In this document: piece after piece, positions 35,479 through 46,963 of the stretch | How positions within the stretch are numbered: the stretch's first letter is position 1 | Layout of the letters: each line of letters starts with the position of its first letter | Source: Arenimonas composti TR7-09 = DSM 18010 | GTDB taxonomy: Bacteria > Pseudomonadota > Gammaproteobacteria > Xanthomonadales > Xanthomonadaceae | DNA length: 64,000 nt | Assembly: GCF_000426365.1 (NCBI RefSeq) | Contig: NZ_AUFF01000001.1 | Location: 124,001 to 188,000 of the forward strand | Direction: 5' to 3' | The notes under the pieces: model-generated | Seen by the model: only the letters and a program-made list of their open reading frames with translations | Database searches by the model: none | What the model was told of the DNA's origin: nothing | Program-made: the position numbers and the translations under genes

Positions 35479-36288
35479 ATGAACCGCATCGACCAGAAGC
35501 TGCAGTCCCTCAAGAAGTCGCGCCGCCCGGCCCTCGTGCCCTTCGTGACCGCCGGCGATCCCTCGCTCGCGGCGACGGTGCCGGTGCTGCATGCGCTGGT
35601 CGCGGCGGGGGCGGACGTGCTCGAGCTCGGGGTGCCGTTCTCGGATCCGATGGCGGACGGCCCGGTGATCCAGCGCAGCTCCGAGCGCGCGATCGCGCGC
35701 GGCGCCGGCCTGCGCCGCGTGCTGGCGATGGTCGCCGAATTCCGCCGCGACGACGCCGACACACCGGTGGTGCTGATGGGCTATCTGAACCCGGTCGAGA
35801 TCATCGGTGTCGAGGCCTTCGCGCGCGCGGCCGCCGACGCCGGTGTCGACGGCGTGCTGCTGGTCGACCTGCCGGCCGAGGAGGCCGGTCCGACTCGTGT
35901 CGCGCTGAATGCCGCCGGCCTGCAGCTGGTGCCGCTGGTCGCGCCGACCACCTCGGATGCACGCCTGGCGCAGGTCGCCCGTGATGCCCAAGGCTATGTC
36001 TACTACGTGTCCTTCGCCGGCGTGACCGGCGCCGCCGGCCTCGACGTCGCCGCGGTCGGCGCGCGCGTCGCCAGCGTGCGCGCGCAGGTGCGGGTGCCGG
36101 TGCTGGTCGGTTTCGGCATCCGCGACGCGGCCAGCGCGGCCGCACTGGCACCGCAGGCCGACGGCGTCGTCGTCGGCAGTGCCCTGGTCGCGGCGATCGC
36201 CGAGGCGGCCGGGGCGGAGGAGGCGGCGCAGCGTGCAGCCGCCTTCCTGCGGCCGCTGCGTGAGGCGCTCGACGCGACCCGGCGCTAA
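35479..36288 (+). CDS. trpA: TrpA, tryptophan synthase alpha subunit
   Basis: A 269-residue (beta/alpha)8 protein that cleaves indole-glycerol phosphate and channels indole to TrpB. The catalytic pair E49 ([11 protein letters not shown]) and D60 fall at exactly the E. coli numbering. [10 protein letters not shown] and [13 protein letters not shown] form the phosphate site. ATG at 35479 has no strong Shine-Dalgarno site because the upstream bases belong to a repeat arm, which may lower its translation relative to trpB. Confidence 0.96.
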   Translation: MNRIDQKLQSLKKSRRPALVPFVTAGDPSLAATVPVLHALVAAGADVLELGVPFSDPMADGPVIQRSSERAIARGAGLRRVLAMVAEFRRDDADTPVVLMGYLNPVEIIGVEAFARAAADAGVDGVLLVDLPAEEAGPTRVALNAAGLQLVPLVAPTTSDARLAQVARDAQGYVYYVSFAGVTGAAGLDVAAVGARVASVRAQVRVPVLVGFGIRDAASAAALAPQADGVVVGSALVAAIAEAAGAEEAAQRAAAFLRPLREALDATRR

Positions 36289-36320
36289 ACTGCCGCCTTT
36301 CATCACCCGCCGGAGCCCCG

Positions 36321-37214
36321 ATGAGCTGGCTGACCAATCTGATGCCCTCGCGCATCCGCACCCAGGGGGGCGGCAAGCGCGGCGTACCCGAAGGCCTGTG
36401 GGAGAAATGCGACAAGTGCGGCGCCGCGCTGTACGGGCCGGAGCTCGAGAAGAACCTGCGGGTGTGCCCGAAGTGTTCGCACCACATGGCGATCGGCGCC
36501 CGCGAGCGCCTGGCCAGCTTCCTGGACGAGGAGGGCGGCGAGGAGATCGGCGCCGCGCTCGGCCCGGTCGACGCGCTGCATTTCCGTGACCAGAAGAAGT
36601 ACGCCGACCGCATCAAGGCCTCGCAGAAGGCGACCGGCGAGCGCGATGCGCTGATCGCCGTGCAGGGCCTGCTGAAGGGGCGGCCGGTCTGCGCGGCGGC
36701 CTTCGAGTTCCGCTTCATGGGCGGTTCGATGGGCTCGGTGGTCGGCGAGCGCTTCGCGCTGGCGGCCGAGCGCGCCCGCGAGATCGGCTGCCCGATGGTC
36801 TGCTTCTCGGCGACCGGCGGTGCGCGCATGCAGGAAGGCCTGTTCTCGCTGATGCAGATGGCCAAGACCTCGGCGGCGCTGGGCCGGCTGCGCGCGGCCG
36901 GGCTGCCCTTCGTGTCGGTGCTGACGCATCCGACCACCGGCGGCGTGTCGGCCTCGTTCGCGATGCTCGGCGACATCAACATCGGCGAGCCGCAGGCGCT
37001 GATCGGCTTCGCCGGTCCGCGCGTGATCGAGCAGACGGTGCGCGAGACGCTGCCGGAAGGCTTCCAGCGCTCGGAATTCCTGGTCGAGCACGGTGCCCTC
37101 GACCTGATCGTCGACCGCCGCGAGATGCGCGACAAGGTCGCCTCCCTGCTCGCGCTGCTGATGCGGCAGCCGGCGCATGCCGCGGCCGTGCCCTCCGCAC
37201 CGGTGGCCGCCTGA
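36321..37214 (+). CDS. accD: AccD, acetyl-CoA carboxylase carboxyltransferase beta subunit
   Basis: A 297-residue protein with a zinc ribbon (C30, C33, C49, C52: [22 protein letters not shown]) and a crotonase-fold carboxyltransferase domain ([41 protein letters not shown]). With AccA it transfers the carboxyl group from biotin to acetyl-CoA. A TAAACT -10-like sequence overlaps the trpA end (36286-36291). The TGA overlaps the glmM ATG. Confidence 0.97.
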   Translation: MSWLTNLMPSRIRTQGGGKRGVPEGLWEKCDKCGAALYGPELEKNLRVCPKCSHHMAIGARERLASFLDEEGGEEIGAALGPVDALHFRDQKKYADRIKASQKATGERDALIAVQGLLKGRPVCAAAFEFRFMGGSMGSVVGERFALAAERAREIGCPMVCFSATGGARMQEGLFSLMQMAKTSAALGRLRAAGLPFVSVLTHPTTGGVSASFAMLGDINIGEPQALIGFAGPRVIEQTVRETLPEGFQRSEFLVEHGALDLIVDRREMRDKVASLLALLMRQPAHAAAVPSAPVAA

Positions 37215-38554
37215 TGAGCGACCGCAAGTATTTCGGCACCGACGGCATCCGTGGCCGCGTCGGTACCTACCCGATCTCCGCCGATTTCATGCTGCGCCTC
37301 GGCGCCGCCGCCGGTCGCGTGCTGGCCGGCAGCGACGGCGGCCACGCGACCGTCGTCATCGGCAAGGACACCCGCATCTCCGGCTACATGTTCGAGGCGG
37401 CGCTGGAAGCCGGCCTCGTCGCCGCGGGCGCCGACGTGCGCCTGCTCGGGCCGATGCCGACGCCGGCGGTCGCCTACCTGACGCGCACGCTGCGTGCCGA
37501 CGCCGGCATCGTCATCAGCGCCTCGCACAACCCGCACCACGACAACGGCATCAAGTTCTTCTCGGCGCAGGGCGAGAAGCTCGCCGACGCGGTCGAGGCG
37601 GCGATCGAGGCGGAACTCGAACAGCCCTTCCGCACCCAGCCCTCGGAACAGCTCGGCAAGGCCAACCGCGTCGGCGACGCGATCACCCGCTACGCCGAAT
37701 TCTGCAAGTCGACGGTCGCCGAGGGCTTCTCGCTGGAAGGCCGCCGCATCGTGCTCGACTGCGCCCACGGCGCGACCTACCAGGTGGCGCCGCGGGTGTT
37801 CGCCGAACTCGGCGCCAGCGTCGACGTGATCGGCGGTGACCCGGATGGCCTGAACATCAACCGCGGTGTCGGCTCGACGCATCCGGAAGCGCTGATCGCG
37901 CAGGTGAAGTCCACCGGCGCCGACCTCGGCATCGCCTTCGACGGCGACGGCGACCGCGTGCTGATGGTCGACCAGCACGGCCACCTCGTCGACGGCGACG
38001 GCCTGTTGTGGATCCTTGCCCGCGCCTGGCAGGGCAACCGCCTTCGCGGCCCGGTGGTCGGCACGCTGATGACCAACTACGCGCTCGAGTCCGGTTTCGC
38101 CGGGCTCGGCATCGGCTTCGTGCGCGCGAAGGTCGGGGACCGCTACGTGCACCAGCAGCTGGTCGAACGCGGCGGCGTGCTCGGCGGCGAAGCTTCCGGC
38201 CACATCCTCTGCCTCGACCGCGCCAGCACCGGCGATGCGATCGTCAGCGCCCTGCAGGTGCTGGAGGCGCTGGAGACGTCCGGCCAGTCGCTGGCCGAGG
38301 CGATGGCCGCCTACCGGCCGCTGCCGCAGCAGACGGTCAACGTGGCGATCGCCGCCGGCGCGAAGCCGCTCGAGCGCGCCGAGGTCCAGGCCGCGCGTGC
38401 CGAGGCCGAGGCGGCGCTGTCCGGCCGCGGTCGCCTGGTGCTGCGTCCCTCCGGCACCGAGCCGGTGGTGCGCGTGACCGTCGAGGCCGACGACGGCGCG
38501 CTGATGCAGCAGGTGCTCGACCGCCTCGCCGAAGTGGTGCGCGCGGCCACCTGA
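37214..38554 (+). CDS. glmM: GlmM, phosphoglucosamine mutase
   Basis: A 446-residue enzyme that converts glucosamine-6-P to glucosamine-1-P for UDP-GlcNAc, and so for peptidoglycan and [16 protein letters not shown] opens the protein. The active-site phosphoserine is S104 in [15 protein letters not shown], the Mg loop is AFDGDGDRV, sugar binding is GEASGH, and the phosphate loop is [11 protein letters not shown]. It starts on the last base of accD, so the two cell-envelope genes are coupled. Confidence 0.97.
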   Translation: MSDRKYFGTDGIRGRVGTYPISADFMLRLGAAAGRVLAGSDGGHATVVIGKDTRISGYMFEAALEAGLVAAGADVRLLGPMPTPAVAYLTRTLRADAGIVISASHNPHHDNGIKFFSAQGEKLADAVEAAIEAELEQPFRTQPSEQLGKANRVGDAITRYAEFCKSTVAEGFSLEGRRIVLDCAHGATYQVAPRVFAELGASVDVIGGDPDGLNINRGVGSTHPEALIAQVKSTGADLGIAFDGDGDRVLMVDQHGHLVDGDGLLWILARAWQGNRLRGPVVGTLMTNYALESGFAGLGIGFVRAKVGDRYVHQQLVERGGVLGGEASGHILCLDRASTGDAIVSALQVLEALETSGQSLAEAMAAYRPLPQQTVNVAIAAGAKPLERAEVQAARAEAEAALSGRGRLVLRPSGTEPVVRVTVEADDGALMQQVLDRLAEVVRAAT

Positions 38555-38611
38555 GAACGCCGTGACGGCGCCCGTTCACCTGCGGGGCGGTCGTCCCCGC
38601 GGGGCGGGGAG

Positions 38612-38617
38612 TAGAAT
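38612..38617 (+). promoter_or_regulatory. -10 box of the 2OG oxygenase gene
   Basis: TAGAAT followed by CGCGCG, 35 bases before the GTG start. A GCGGGG...CCCCGC hairpin (38582-38600) just upstream could end glmM transcripts. Confidence 0.45.
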
Positions 38618-38651
38618 CGCGCGTCGACCCTCGTGATTCCGAGACACCGCC

Positions 38652-39605
38652 GTGACCGCCACCATTCCGACCCTCGACGTCCAGCGTTTCACCCACCCGC
38701 GCAGCGCCGCGGATCGCGCCGCCTTCGTCGCCGAACTCGGCGCCTGCTATCGCGAGTGGGGTTTCGCCGGCATCCGCAACCACGGCATTCCGCAGGCGCA
38801 GATCGACCGCGCCTACGACGTGTTCCAGCGCTTCTTCGCGCTGCCGGAAGCGGTCAAGCGCAAGTACCACGTGCCCGGTGGCGGCGGCGCCCGCGGCTAC
38901 ACTCCGTTCGGCATCGAGACCGCGAAGGGCGCGCAGTACTTCGACCTGAAGGAGTTCTGGCACGTCGGCCGCGAGATCCCGCGTGATTCGCGTTATGCCG
39001 AGGTGATGCCGGCGAACATCTGGCCGGAGGAGATCCCGGAATTCCGCGAGGTCGCCTACGGCCTGTACCAGGCGCTCGACGAGCTCGGCTCGCAGGTGCT
39101 CGGCGCGCTCGCGCTGCACATCGGCCTGCCCGAGGACTGGTTCCGCGACAAGACCGACCACGGCAATTCGATCCTGCGGCCGATCCACTATCCGCCGATC
39201 ACCACCCCGGACGTGCCGAACGTGCGCGCCGGCGCGCACGAGGACATCAACTTCATCACCCTGCTGGTCGGTGCCAGCGCCGAGGGTCTGGAAGTGCTGT
39301 CGCACCAGGGCGAGTGGGTGCCGTTCACCGCCGCCGAGGACACCATCGTCGTCAACATCGGCGACATGCTGCAGCGGCTGAGCAACCACGTGTATCCGTC
39401 GACGACCCACCGCGTCGTCAACCCGCCGGGCGACAAGGCGCGGCAGCCGCGCTACTCGACGCCGTTCTTCCTGCACCCGAATCCGGACTTCCTGATCAGG
39501 ACGCTGCCGCAGTGCGTGAGCGCCGACAATCCGGACCGCTATCCGACCCCGATCACCGGGCACGAATACCTGCTTGAGCGCCTGCGCGAAATCAAGCTGG
39601 TCTAA
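38652..39605 (+). CDS. Isopenicillin-N-synthase-like 2-oxoglutarate/Fe(II) oxygenase
   Basis: A 317-residue double-stranded beta-helix dioxygenase. Iron ligands are H196 and D198 (AGAHEDINFITLL) and H253 (STTHRVVNP); R267 and S269 (RYSTPFF) bind the oxoglutarate carboxylate. The N-terminal DIOX_N domain has REWGFAGIRNHGIP. Similar bacterial proteins are annotated as IPNS-family oxygenases, but lack of beta-lactam genes here rules out assuming that role. Substrate unknown. GTG start at 38652. Confidence 0.87.
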   Translation: MTATIPTLDVQRFTHPRSAADRAAFVAELGACYREWGFAGIRNHGIPQAQIDRAYDVFQRFFALPEAVKRKYHVPGGGGARGYTPFGIETAKGAQYFDLKEFWHVGREIPRDSRYAEVMPANIWPEEIPEFREVAYGLYQALDELGSQVLGALALHIGLPEDWFRDKTDHGNSILRPIHYPPITTPDVPNVRAGAHEDINFITLLVGASAEGLEVLSHQGEWVPFTAAEDTIVVNIGDMLQRLSNHVYPSTTHRVVNPPGDKARQPRYSTPFFLHPNPDFLIRTLPQCVSADNPDRYPTPITGHEYLLERLREIKLV

Positions 39606-39624
39606 GCCCACCGCCTCGCAAGAT

Positions 39625-39710
39625 GTAGGAGCGGCTTCAGCCGCGATGCCCGCGCGCGCATCGCGCGCGCTCCCGCTTGCTACTTCCTGTTTGCTATTCA
39701 CTACTTCCTA
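39625..39710. repeat. REP plus heptad-periodic arm (family D)
   Basis: The exact REP seen at 18148-18170 (39625-39647) is followed by a CGCGCGCGC-AT-CGCGCGCG palindrome and then by 7-nt units CTACTTC, CTGTTTG, CTATTCA, CTACTTC, CTA (39680-39710). No matching left arm is present, so this copy is one-sided. The right arm provides the TAG stop of the minus-strand SDR gene (39708-39710). Confidence 0.7.
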
Positions 39711-40529
39711 GTCGGAATCGCGAAAGTCCTTCGACTTCGCCCCGATCAGCGCCGCCGCCAGCGGCTGCGGCAGATACTTCGACAGGCCCGCGATCATCCG
39801 GTTCGCCCGGCCGGTGACGACGACGCGGCGGCCGGATTCCACCGCGTCGACGCCGAGGCGGGCGACTTCGGCGCTCGACAGCCAGATCGACTTCGGCAGC
39901 TTCGCGACCTTGGCGCGCATGCCGTTGACGTCGTGGAATTCGGTGTAGGTCATGCCGGGGCAGAGCGCGGTCACGTGGATGCCGCGGCCCTTCTCCTCCT
40001 CGGCGAGGGTTTCCGAGAAGCGGATCAGCCAGGCCTTGGTGGCGCCGTAGAGCGTGTGGCCCGCGGTCGGCGGGACGAGGCCGGCGAGCGAGGCGACGTT
40101 GAGGATGCGGCCGTGGCCCGCCGCTTCCATCGCCGGCAGGAAGCGCCAGGTCAGCTCGGCGACCGAGGTCAGCAGCACCTGCAGGAAGTCGGCGTGGGTC
40201 TTCCAGTCGGCGGACAGGAAGCGCCCGGGCACACCGTAGCCGGCGTTGTTGACCAGCGTATCGACGAAAATGCCGCGTTCCGAGGTGGCCGCGAACAGCG
40301 CCGCCGGCGCCGCCGGATCGGCGAGGTCGCTGGCGATCACGGTGCAGGGCACCTGGCCACCGAGTTCGTCGGCGAGCGCGCGCAGGCGTTCCTCGCGGCG
40401 GGCAACCAGCACCAGCGGCTTGCCGCGACGGGCGTACTCGCGGGCGATGTCGGCACCGATGCCGCTGGAAGCGCCGGTGATCAGGGCGTGGCCGCTGCGG
40501 GCGCGGTCGGGCGGGGCGGTCGTCGGCAT
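39708..40529 (-). CDS. Short-chain dehydrogenase/reductase
   Basis: A 273-residue classical SDR: TGASSGIG cofactor loop (18-25), NNAG (94-97), catalytic S147, Y161 and K165 (LYGATKAW). The basic VARREERLR after strand 2 favours NADP(H). The C-terminal RANRMIAGLSKYLPQPLAA resembles SDRs of the DltE/YqjQ type involved in lipid or ketone metabolism; the substrate is unknown. ATG at 40529 was preferred over an upstream in-frame ATG because a -10 box lies between them. Confidence 0.87.
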   Translation of the reverse strand: MPTTAPPDRARSGHALITGASSGIGADIAREYARRGKPLVLVARREERLRALADELGGQVPCTVIASDLADPAAPAALFAATSERGIFVDTLVNNAGYGVPGRFLSADWKTHADFLQVLLTSVAELTWRFLPAMEAAGHGRILNVASLAGLVPPTAGHTLYGATKAWLIRFSETLAEEEKGRGIHVTALCPGMTYTEFHDVNGMRAKVAKLPKSIWLSSAEVARLGVDAVESGRRVVVTGRANRMIAGLSKYLPQPLAAALIGAKSKDFRDSD

Positions 40530-40560
40530 CGAATTTCCAGGCTGTTTCGGGGCTCGCCGC

Positions 40561-40566
40561 ATTATC
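40561..40566 (-). promoter_or_regulatory. -10 box of the SDR gene
   Basis: The minus strand reads GATAAT followed by GCGGCG, 31 bases before the SDR start. It also excludes the longer open frame as the true N-terminus. Confidence 0.45.
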
Positions 40567-40640
40567 ACCACGGACGCGCGCGCCGACGGCATCCCCGATT
40601 TCCCGCACCGGGCGGCGTCGTCAATCCGTGACGGGCGCGC

Positions 40641-40646
40641 TATCCT
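40641..40646 (+). promoter_or_regulatory. -10 box of tpiA
   Basis: TATCCT followed by TGCGCG, 25 bases upstream of the tpiA ATG. The -35 region is weak. Confidence 0.35.
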
Positions 40647-40671
40647 TGCGCGCCTGATCGCGGAGGGTGCC

Positions 40672-41424
40672 ATGCGCACACGAATCGTCGCCGGAAACTG
40701 GAAGCTCAATGGCGATCGCGCGTTCGCGCGCAGCCTGCTCGACGCCGTCGCCGCCGGCGAGCGCGCGGCCGGGGTCGATGTCGTGATCCTGCCGCCGGTG
40801 CCCTACATCGGCGAGCTGGCCGACCACTACGGCGCGCACGGCCTGCATTTCGGCGCCCAGGACCTGGACCTCAACGACCACGGCGCCTACACCGGCGAAG
40901 TCTCCGGGCGCATGCTCCGCGACGTCGGCTGCCGCTACGTGCTGGTCGGCCATTCCGAGCGCCGCGAGTACCACGAGGAGGACAGCCAGCTGGTCGCGGA
41001 GAAGTTCGTCGCCGCGCGCAAGGCCGGGCTGGTGCCGATCCTCTGCGTCGGCGAGACCCTGAACCAGCGCGAGGCCGGGCAGACCGAATGGTGCCTGAGC
41101 AAGCAGCTGGCGCCGGTCTTCGAACTGGCCGGGGCCGCCGGCCTCGACGGCGCCGTGCTGGCCTACGAGCCGGTCTGGGCGATCGGCACCGGCCGCACGG
41201 CCACGCCGGCACAGGCCCAGGAGGTCCATGCGTTCCTGCGTGGCGAAGTCCGGGCACTCGATGCTAGAATCGCCGGCTCGCTGCCGATCCTTTACGGCGG
41301 CAGCGTGAAACCCGCCAACGCCGCCGAGCTGTTCGCCCAGCCCGATGTCGACGGTGGACTCATCGGGGGCGCGTCCCTCGTGGCCCAGGACTTCCTGGCA
41401 ATCGTCGCCGCGGCGGCGAGGTAA
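40672..41424 (+). CDS. tpiA: TpiA, triosephosphate isomerase
   Basis: A 250-residue TIM barrel interconverting DHAP and glyceraldehyde-3-phosphate. Catalytic residues K11 (GNWKLNG), H94 (VGHSERR) and E166 (YEPVWAIGTG) are all present, and GGSVKPANAAEL binds phosphate. ATG at 40672 has GGAGGG seven bases upstream. secG follows after nine bases, the usual pairing in this order of bacteria. Confidence 0.97.
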   Translation: MRTRIVAGNWKLNGDRAFARSLLDAVAAGERAAGVDVVILPPVPYIGELADHYGAHGLHFGAQDLDLNDHGAYTGEVSGRMLRDVGCRYVLVGHSERREYHEEDSQLVAEKFVAARKAGLVPILCVGETLNQREAGQTEWCLSKQLAPVFELAGAAGLDGAVLAYEPVWAIGTGRTATPAQAQEVHAFLRGEVRALDARIAGSLPILYGGSVKPANAAELFAQPDVDGGLIGGASLVAQDFLAIVAAAAR

Positions 41425-41433
41425 ATACAGAAC

Positions 41434-41922
41434 ATGCTGCTCACCATCGTCAGTGTCATCTACGTGCTGGTCGCGGTCGCGATGATCGTGCTCATCCTCA
41501 TGCAGCGTGGCTCCGGTGCCGCCGCGGGTTCCGGCTTCGGTGCCGGTGCCTCGGCGACCGTGTTCGGCGCGCGTGGTTCGGCCAACTTCCTGTCGACTTC
41601 GACGAAGTGGCTGGCGGTGGTGTTCTTCGCGATGACCCTCGGCATCGCCTACTACCACAAGGACGAGCGCGCGGGCGTTCCGGCGCCGGTCACCCAGGAC
41701 GACGATCTGGGCGCGATGGGCAGCGCCGATGCGATCCCGGGCGCGCCGGCCGACGGCGTGCCGTCGGCGCCGGCCGATGCCGCGCCCGTCGATGCCGCCG
41801 CTCCGGCGGCCGGCGACAACGAATCCGTCCCTGCGATCGAGCAGGGCGATGTGCCGGAAGCCGCTCCGGCGAACTCCGCGGAAGACGAGAATGCTGCCGG
41901 AAACGGCAGCGAAAACGGCTGA
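41434..41922 (+). CDS. secG: SecG, preprotein translocase subunit
   Basis: A 162-residue two-helix membrane protein of the SecYEG channel. VSVIYVLVAVAMIVLILMQRG is helix 1, GSGFGAGASATVFGARGSANFL the conserved cytoplasmic loop, and WLAVVFFAMTLGIAYY helix 2. The remaining 85 residues are an Ala/Asp/Pro-rich acidic tail; SecG is typically about 110 residues, so the tail is long but common in this lineage. Confidence 0.94.
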   Translation: MLLTIVSVIYVLVAVAMIVLILMQRGSGAAAGSGFGAGASATVFGARGSANFLSTSTKWLAVVFFAMTLGIAYYHKDERAGVPAPVTQDDDLGAMGSADAIPGAPADGVPSAPADAAPVDAAAPAAGDNESVPAIEQGDVPEAAPANSAEDENAAGNGSENG

Positions 41923-41929
41923 TACGGAG

Positions 41930-41935
41930 TACAAT
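41930..41935 (+). promoter_or_regulatory. -10 box of tRNA-Leu
   Basis: TACAAT followed by CGCGGCC, 38 bases before the mature tRNA 5' end. The GC-rich discriminator fits a stable-RNA promoter; no good -35 is seen. Confidence 0.45.
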
Positions 41936-41973
41936 CGCGGCCGCTTCGCGCCGGCTCGGCGTGAGGCACACCT

Positions 41974-42058
41974 GCCCAGGTGGCGGAATTGGTAGACGCA
42001 CTACCTTGAGGTGGTAGCGACGCAAGTCGTGGGGGTTCGAGTCCCCCCTTGGGCACCA
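41974..42058 (+). tRNA. tRNA-Leu (anticodon GAG), CCA encoded
   Basis: Eighty-five bases with acceptor GCCCAGG/CTTGGGC, a D-arm ending GGTAGACGC, anticodon stem CTACC/GGTAG around loop TTGAGGT, a long variable arm typical of class II tRNAs, T-arm GGGGG-TTCGAGT-CCCCC and an encoded CCA. It reads CUC/CUU leucine codons. It sits between secG and nuoA as in other Xanthomonadales. Confidence 0.97.
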
Positions 42059-42134
42059 TATCGTTGAACGGGCCGCCGCCCGTGCTGCGGGTCGGCGGCT
42101 TCGAACGCGCCTCCGGGCGCAAGAGGATGCACGC

Positions 42135-42491
42135 GTGCTTGGCGAATATCTGCCGGTCCTGCTGTTCCTGTTCGTGTCCACCGGCCTGGGCATCGTCCTG
42201 CTGGTGCTGGGCTGGGCCCTCGGCCCGAAGAACCCCGACGCGGAAAAGGCATCGCCGTACGAATGCGGCTTCGAGGCGTTCGAGGACGCGCGCATGCAGT
42301 TCGACGTGCGTTATTACCTGATCGCGATCCAGTTCATCATTTTCGATCTGGAAATCGCCTTCGTGTTCCCGTGGGCGGTGAACTTCCGCAACCTCGGCAT
42401 CGTCGGCCTCACCGAGATGGGCATCTTCATCGGCCTGCTGGTGCTCGGCTTCGTCTACGTCTGGAAGAAGGGAGCGCTCGAATGGGAGTGA
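42135..42491 (+). CDS. nuoA: NuoA, NADH-quinone oxidoreductase subunit A
   Basis: A 118-residue three-helix membrane subunit of complex I. The loop between helices 1 and 2 carries [14 protein letters not shown], with the conserved Cys and acidic residues near the quinone site, followed by the [18 protein letters not shown] helix. GTG start at 42135 with AAGAGGA upstream. It opens the 14-gene operon nuoA to nuoN and overlaps nuoB by ten bases. Confidence 0.97.
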   Translation: MLGEYLPVLLFLFVSTGLGIVLLVLGWALGPKNPDAEKASPYECGFEAFEDARMQFDVRYYLIAIQFIIFDLEIAFVFPWAVNFRNLGIVGLTEMGIFIGLLVLGFVYVWKKGALEWE

Positions 42492-43036
42492 AGTCCTCCA
42501 TTGCGCGCGTGATGAACAACCCCGAGCCGATCGGCCGGGTCGACGACATCCTGCGGCCGGAAGGCGACAACCCGCTGCTCGAGCGCGGTTTCGTCACGAC
42601 CTCGGTCGACGCGCTGGTGAACTGGGCCCGTACCGGCTCGATGTGGCCGGTCACCTTCGGCCTGGCCTGCTGCGCGGTCGAGATGATGCATGCCGGTGCC
42701 TCGCGCCTGGACCTCGACCGTTACGGCGTGATCTTCCGCCCGTCGCCGCGCCAGTCCGACGTGATGATCGTCGCCGGCACCCTGGTCAACAAGATGGCGC
42801 CGGCGCTGCGCAAGGTCTACGACCAGATGCCCGACCCGAAGTGGGTCATCTCGATGGGCAGCTGCGCCAACGGCGGCGGCTACTACCACTATTCCTATGC
42901 GGTCGTGCGCGGTTGTGATCGCGTCGTGCCGGTCGACATCTACGTGCCGGGCTGCCCGCCGACGGCCGAGGCGCTGATCCACGGCATCCTGCAGCTGCAG
43001 AAGAAGATCCGCCGCACGAACACGATCGCCCGCTGA
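42482..43036 (+). CDS. nuoB: NuoB, complex I subunit with cluster N2
   Basis: A 184-residue peripheral-arm subunit that carries the terminal [4Fe-4S] cluster N2, the donor to quinone. Ligands are the adjacent C63 and C64 (LACCAVEM), C128 (MGSCANGG) and C158 (YVPGCPPT). ATG at 42482 lies inside the end of nuoA. The fold otherwise follows the [NiFe]-hydrogenase small-subunit pattern. Confidence 0.97.
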   Translation: MGVKSSIARVMNNPEPIGRVDDILRPEGDNPLLERGFVTTSVDALVNWARTGSMWPVTFGLACCAVEMMHAGASRLDLDRYGVIFRPSPRQSDVMIVAGTLVNKMAPALRKVYDQMPDPKWVISMGSCANGGGYYHYSYAVVRGCDRVVPVDIYVPGCPPTAEALIHGILQLQKKIRRTNTIAR

Positions 43037-43053
43037 AGGACCCCGCAGCCGCC

Positions 43054-43791
43054 ATGGTCGAACCGACGACGAGCTTCATCGATCGCCTCAAGGCATGCCT
43101 GCAGGACCGGCTGGTGTCGGTGGTGCAGGCGCCGCACGGCGAAGTCACCGCCGAGATCCGCGCCGATGCGTGGGAGGCCGCCACGCGCGCGCTGCGCGAC
43201 GATCCCGAGCTGCACTTCGAGCAGCTGATCGACCTGTGCGGCGTCGACTACCTCGGCTGGGGCAGCGACGAGTGGGAGACCGACGACGTCACCGACGAGG
43301 GCTTCTCGCGCGGCGTCGAGGGCGAACACGGCCCGGGCCGCTTCCGCTGGGAGAACCGCCCGCTCGGCAACGGTCCGGATCGCCGCTACGCCGTCGTCGT
43401 GCACCTGCTGAGCGTGCGCCACAACCGCCGCCTGCGCATCCGCTGCTTCGCGCCGGACAACGCGCTGCCGGTGGTGGCTTCGCTGGTGCCGGTGTACCCG
43501 GTCGCGAACTGGTTCGAGCGCGAGGCGTTCGACCTGTTCGGCATCGTCTTCGAGGGTCACCCGGACCTGCGCCGCATCCTCACCGACTACGGTTTCGTCG
43601 GGCATCCGTTCCGCAAGGACTTCCCGCTGATCGGCAACGTCGAGGTGCGCTACGACGCCGAGCGCGGCCGTGTGGTCTACGAACCGGTGTCGATCGATCC
43701 GCGCGTCGGCGTGCCGCGCGTCATCCGCGAGGATTCGCGCTGGCAGCAGGCCGCCGCCGAACAGCCGAGCAAGGGCGAGGGCACCCCGTGA
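43054..43791 (+). CDS. nuoC: NuoC, complex I subunit C
   Basis: A 245-residue 30-kDa subunit, separate from NuoD (not the NuoCD fusion of E. coli). The core signature is [40 protein letters not shown]. An acidic insert ([19 protein letters not shown]) lies between strands and is probably a surface loop. It ends in ATGA-type coupling with nuoD (GTGA). Confidence 0.95.
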   Translation: MVEPTTSFIDRLKACLQDRLVSVVQAPHGEVTAEIRADAWEAATRALRDDPELHFEQLIDLCGVDYLGWGSDEWETDDVTDEGFSRGVEGEHGPGRFRWENRPLGNGPDRRYAVVVHLLSVRHNRRLRIRCFAPDNALPVVASLVPVYPVANWFEREAFDLFGIVFEGHPDLRRILTDYGFVGHPFRKDFPLIGNVEVRYDAERGRVVYEPVSIDPRVGVPRVIREDSRWQQAAAEQPSKGEGTP

Positions 43792-45044
43792 CGCAGGAAA
43801 TCCGCAACTACACCCTCAACTTCGGCCCGCAGCATCCGGCCGCGCACGGCGTGCTGCGCCTGGTGCTGGAGATGGACGGCGAGGTCGTGCAGCGCGCCGA
43901 CCCGCACGTCGGCCTGCTGCATCGCGGCACCGAGAAGCTGGCCGAGTCCAAGCCCTACAACCAGTCGATCGGTTACATGGATCGCCTGGACTACGTGTCG
44001 ATGATGTGCAACGAGCACGCCTACGTGCGCGCGATCGAGACCCTGGTGGGGATCGAGGCGCCGGTGCGCGCGCAGTACATCCGCACGATGTTCGACGAGA
44101 TCACCCGCATCCTGAACCACCTGATGTGGATCGGCTCGAACGGCCTCGACCTCGGCGCGATGGCGGTGTTCCTGTACGCCTTCCGCGAGCGCGAGGAACT
44201 GATGGACTGCTACGAGGCGGTCAGTGGCGCCCGCATGCATGCGGCCTACTACCGTCCGGGCGGCGTCAAGGCCGATCTCCCCGACCGCATGCCGGCCTAC
44301 CGCGAGTCGCCGTGGCGCAAGGGCGGCGAGCTCAAGCGCGCCAACGCCTGGCGCGAGGGTTCGCTGCTCGACTTCCTCGATGCCTTCACCGACGACTTCC
44401 CGAAGCGCGTCGACGAATACGAGACGCTGCTCACCGACAACCGCATCTGGAAGCAGCGCACCGTCGGCATCGGCGTCGTGCCGCCGGAGATGGCGCTGGC
44501 CTGGGGCATGACCGGGCCGATGCTGCGTGGCTCCGGCCTGGCCTGGGACCTGCGCAAGAAGCAGCCGTACGCCGCCTACGCCGACGTCGACTTCGACATC
44601 CCGGTGGGCGTCAACGGCGACTGCTACGACCGCTATCTCGTGCGCGTCGAGGAGATGCGCCAGTCGAACCGGATCATCAAGCAGTGCGTGCAGTGGCTGC
44701 GGGCCAATCCCGGTCCGGTGATGGTGCGCAACTACAAGGTCGCGCCGCCGTCCCGTGCCGAGATGAAGGACGACATGGAAGCCCTGATCCACCACTTCAA
44801 GCTCTTCACCGAGGGCTACAGCGTGCCGGCCGGCGAGGCGTATGCCGCGGTCGAGGCGCCGAAGGGCGAGTTCGGCGCCTATGTGATCTCCGACGGCGCC
44901 AACAAGCCGTTCCGCCTGAAGCTGCGCGCGCCGGGCTTCGCCCACCTGTCGTCGATGGACACGATCGTGCGCGGGCACATGCTGCCCGACGTGGTCGCGA
45001 TGATCGGTACCTACGACATCGTGTTCGGCGAAATCGACCGCTGA
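43788..45044 (+). CDS. nuoD: NuoD, complex I 49-kDa subunit
   Basis: A 418-residue subunit that forms the quinone-binding cavity with Nuo[22 protein letters not shown] with the conserved His loop opens the protein; [13 protein letters not shown] and the C-terminal [31 protein letters not shown] are also standard. GTG start at 43788 overlaps the nuoC stop. Confidence 0.97.
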   Translation: MTQEIRNYTLNFGPQHPAAHGVLRLVLEMDGEVVQRADPHVGLLHRGTEKLAESKPYNQSIGYMDRLDYVSMMCNEHAYVRAIETLVGIEAPVRAQYIRTMFDEITRILNHLMWIGSNGLDLGAMAVFLYAFREREELMDCYEAVSGARMHAAYYRPGGVKADLPDRMPAYRESPWRKGGELKRANAWREGSLLDFLDAFTDDFPKRVDEYETLLTDNRIWKQRTVGIGVVPPEMALAWGMTGPMLRGSGLAWDLRKKQPYAAYADVDFDIPVGVNGDCYDRYLVRVEEMRQSNRIIKQCVQWLRANPGPVMVRNYKVAPPSRAEMKDDMEALIHHFKLFTEGYSVPAGEAYAAVEAPKGEFGAYVISDGANKPFRLKLRAPGFAHLSSMDTIVRGHMLPDVVAMIGTYDIVFGEIDR

Positions 45045-45057
45045 GGACCCGCGAAAG

Positions 45058-45585
45058 ATGAAAGCCACCGGAAATTTCGCCGCGGCGCAGAACGTCGACC
45101 CGATGGTCGCGCTCAGCGACGCCACCCGCGCGCACATCGACCACTGGTGCGGCAAGTTCCCGCCGGACCGCCGCCGCTCGGCGGTGATCCAGGGCCTGAT
45201 GGCAGCGCAGGAGCAGAACGGCGGCTGGCTCAGCGACGAGATCATCGCCGCGGTCGCCAAATATCTCGGCATCCCGCCGGTGTGGGCCTACGAGGTCGCG
45301 ACGTTCTACTCGATGTTCGACCTGCAGCCGGTCGGCCGGCACAAGGTCGCGATCTGCACGAACATCAGCTGCTGGCTCAACGGCGCCGAGGACCTCGTGC
45401 GCCACTGCGAACGCAAGCTCGGCATCCGCCACGGCGAGTCCACGCCCGACGGCCGCATCTACCTGAAGATGGAAGAGGAATGCGTGGCCGCCTGTGCCGC
45501 CGCGCCGGTCGTGCTGATCGACGGCCACTACCACGAGAAGCTGACGCCGGCGCAGGTCGACGCGCTGCTGGACGCACTGGAGTAA
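45058..45585 (+). CDS. nuoE: NuoE, complex I 24-kDa subunit
   Basis: A 175-residue thioredoxin-like subunit carrying [2Fe-2S] cluster N1a, bound by C100, C105 (CTNISC), C142 and C146 (ECVAAC). The helical N-terminal domain includes [15 protein letters not shown] and [13 protein letters not shown] segments. It docks onto NuoF in the NADH-oxidising module. Confidence 0.97.
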   Translation: MKATGNFAAAQNVDPMVALSDATRAHIDHWCGKFPPDRRRSAVIQGLMAAQEQNGGWLSDEIIAAVAKYLGIPPVWAYEVATFYSMFDLQPVGRHKVAICTNISCWLNGAEDLVRHCERKLGIRHGESTPDGRIYLKMEEECVAACAAAPVVLIDGHYHEKLTPAQVDALLDALE

Positions 45586-45595
45586 GGGCAGGGAC

Positions 45596-46959
<1,364 letters not shown>

Positions 46960-46963
<4 letters not shown>

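Noticed and set aside
38652..39605. Isopenicillin N synthase proper (beta-lactam biosynthesis)
   Set aside because: No ACV synthetase or other beta-lactam genes are nearby; the fold is shared by many oxygenases.
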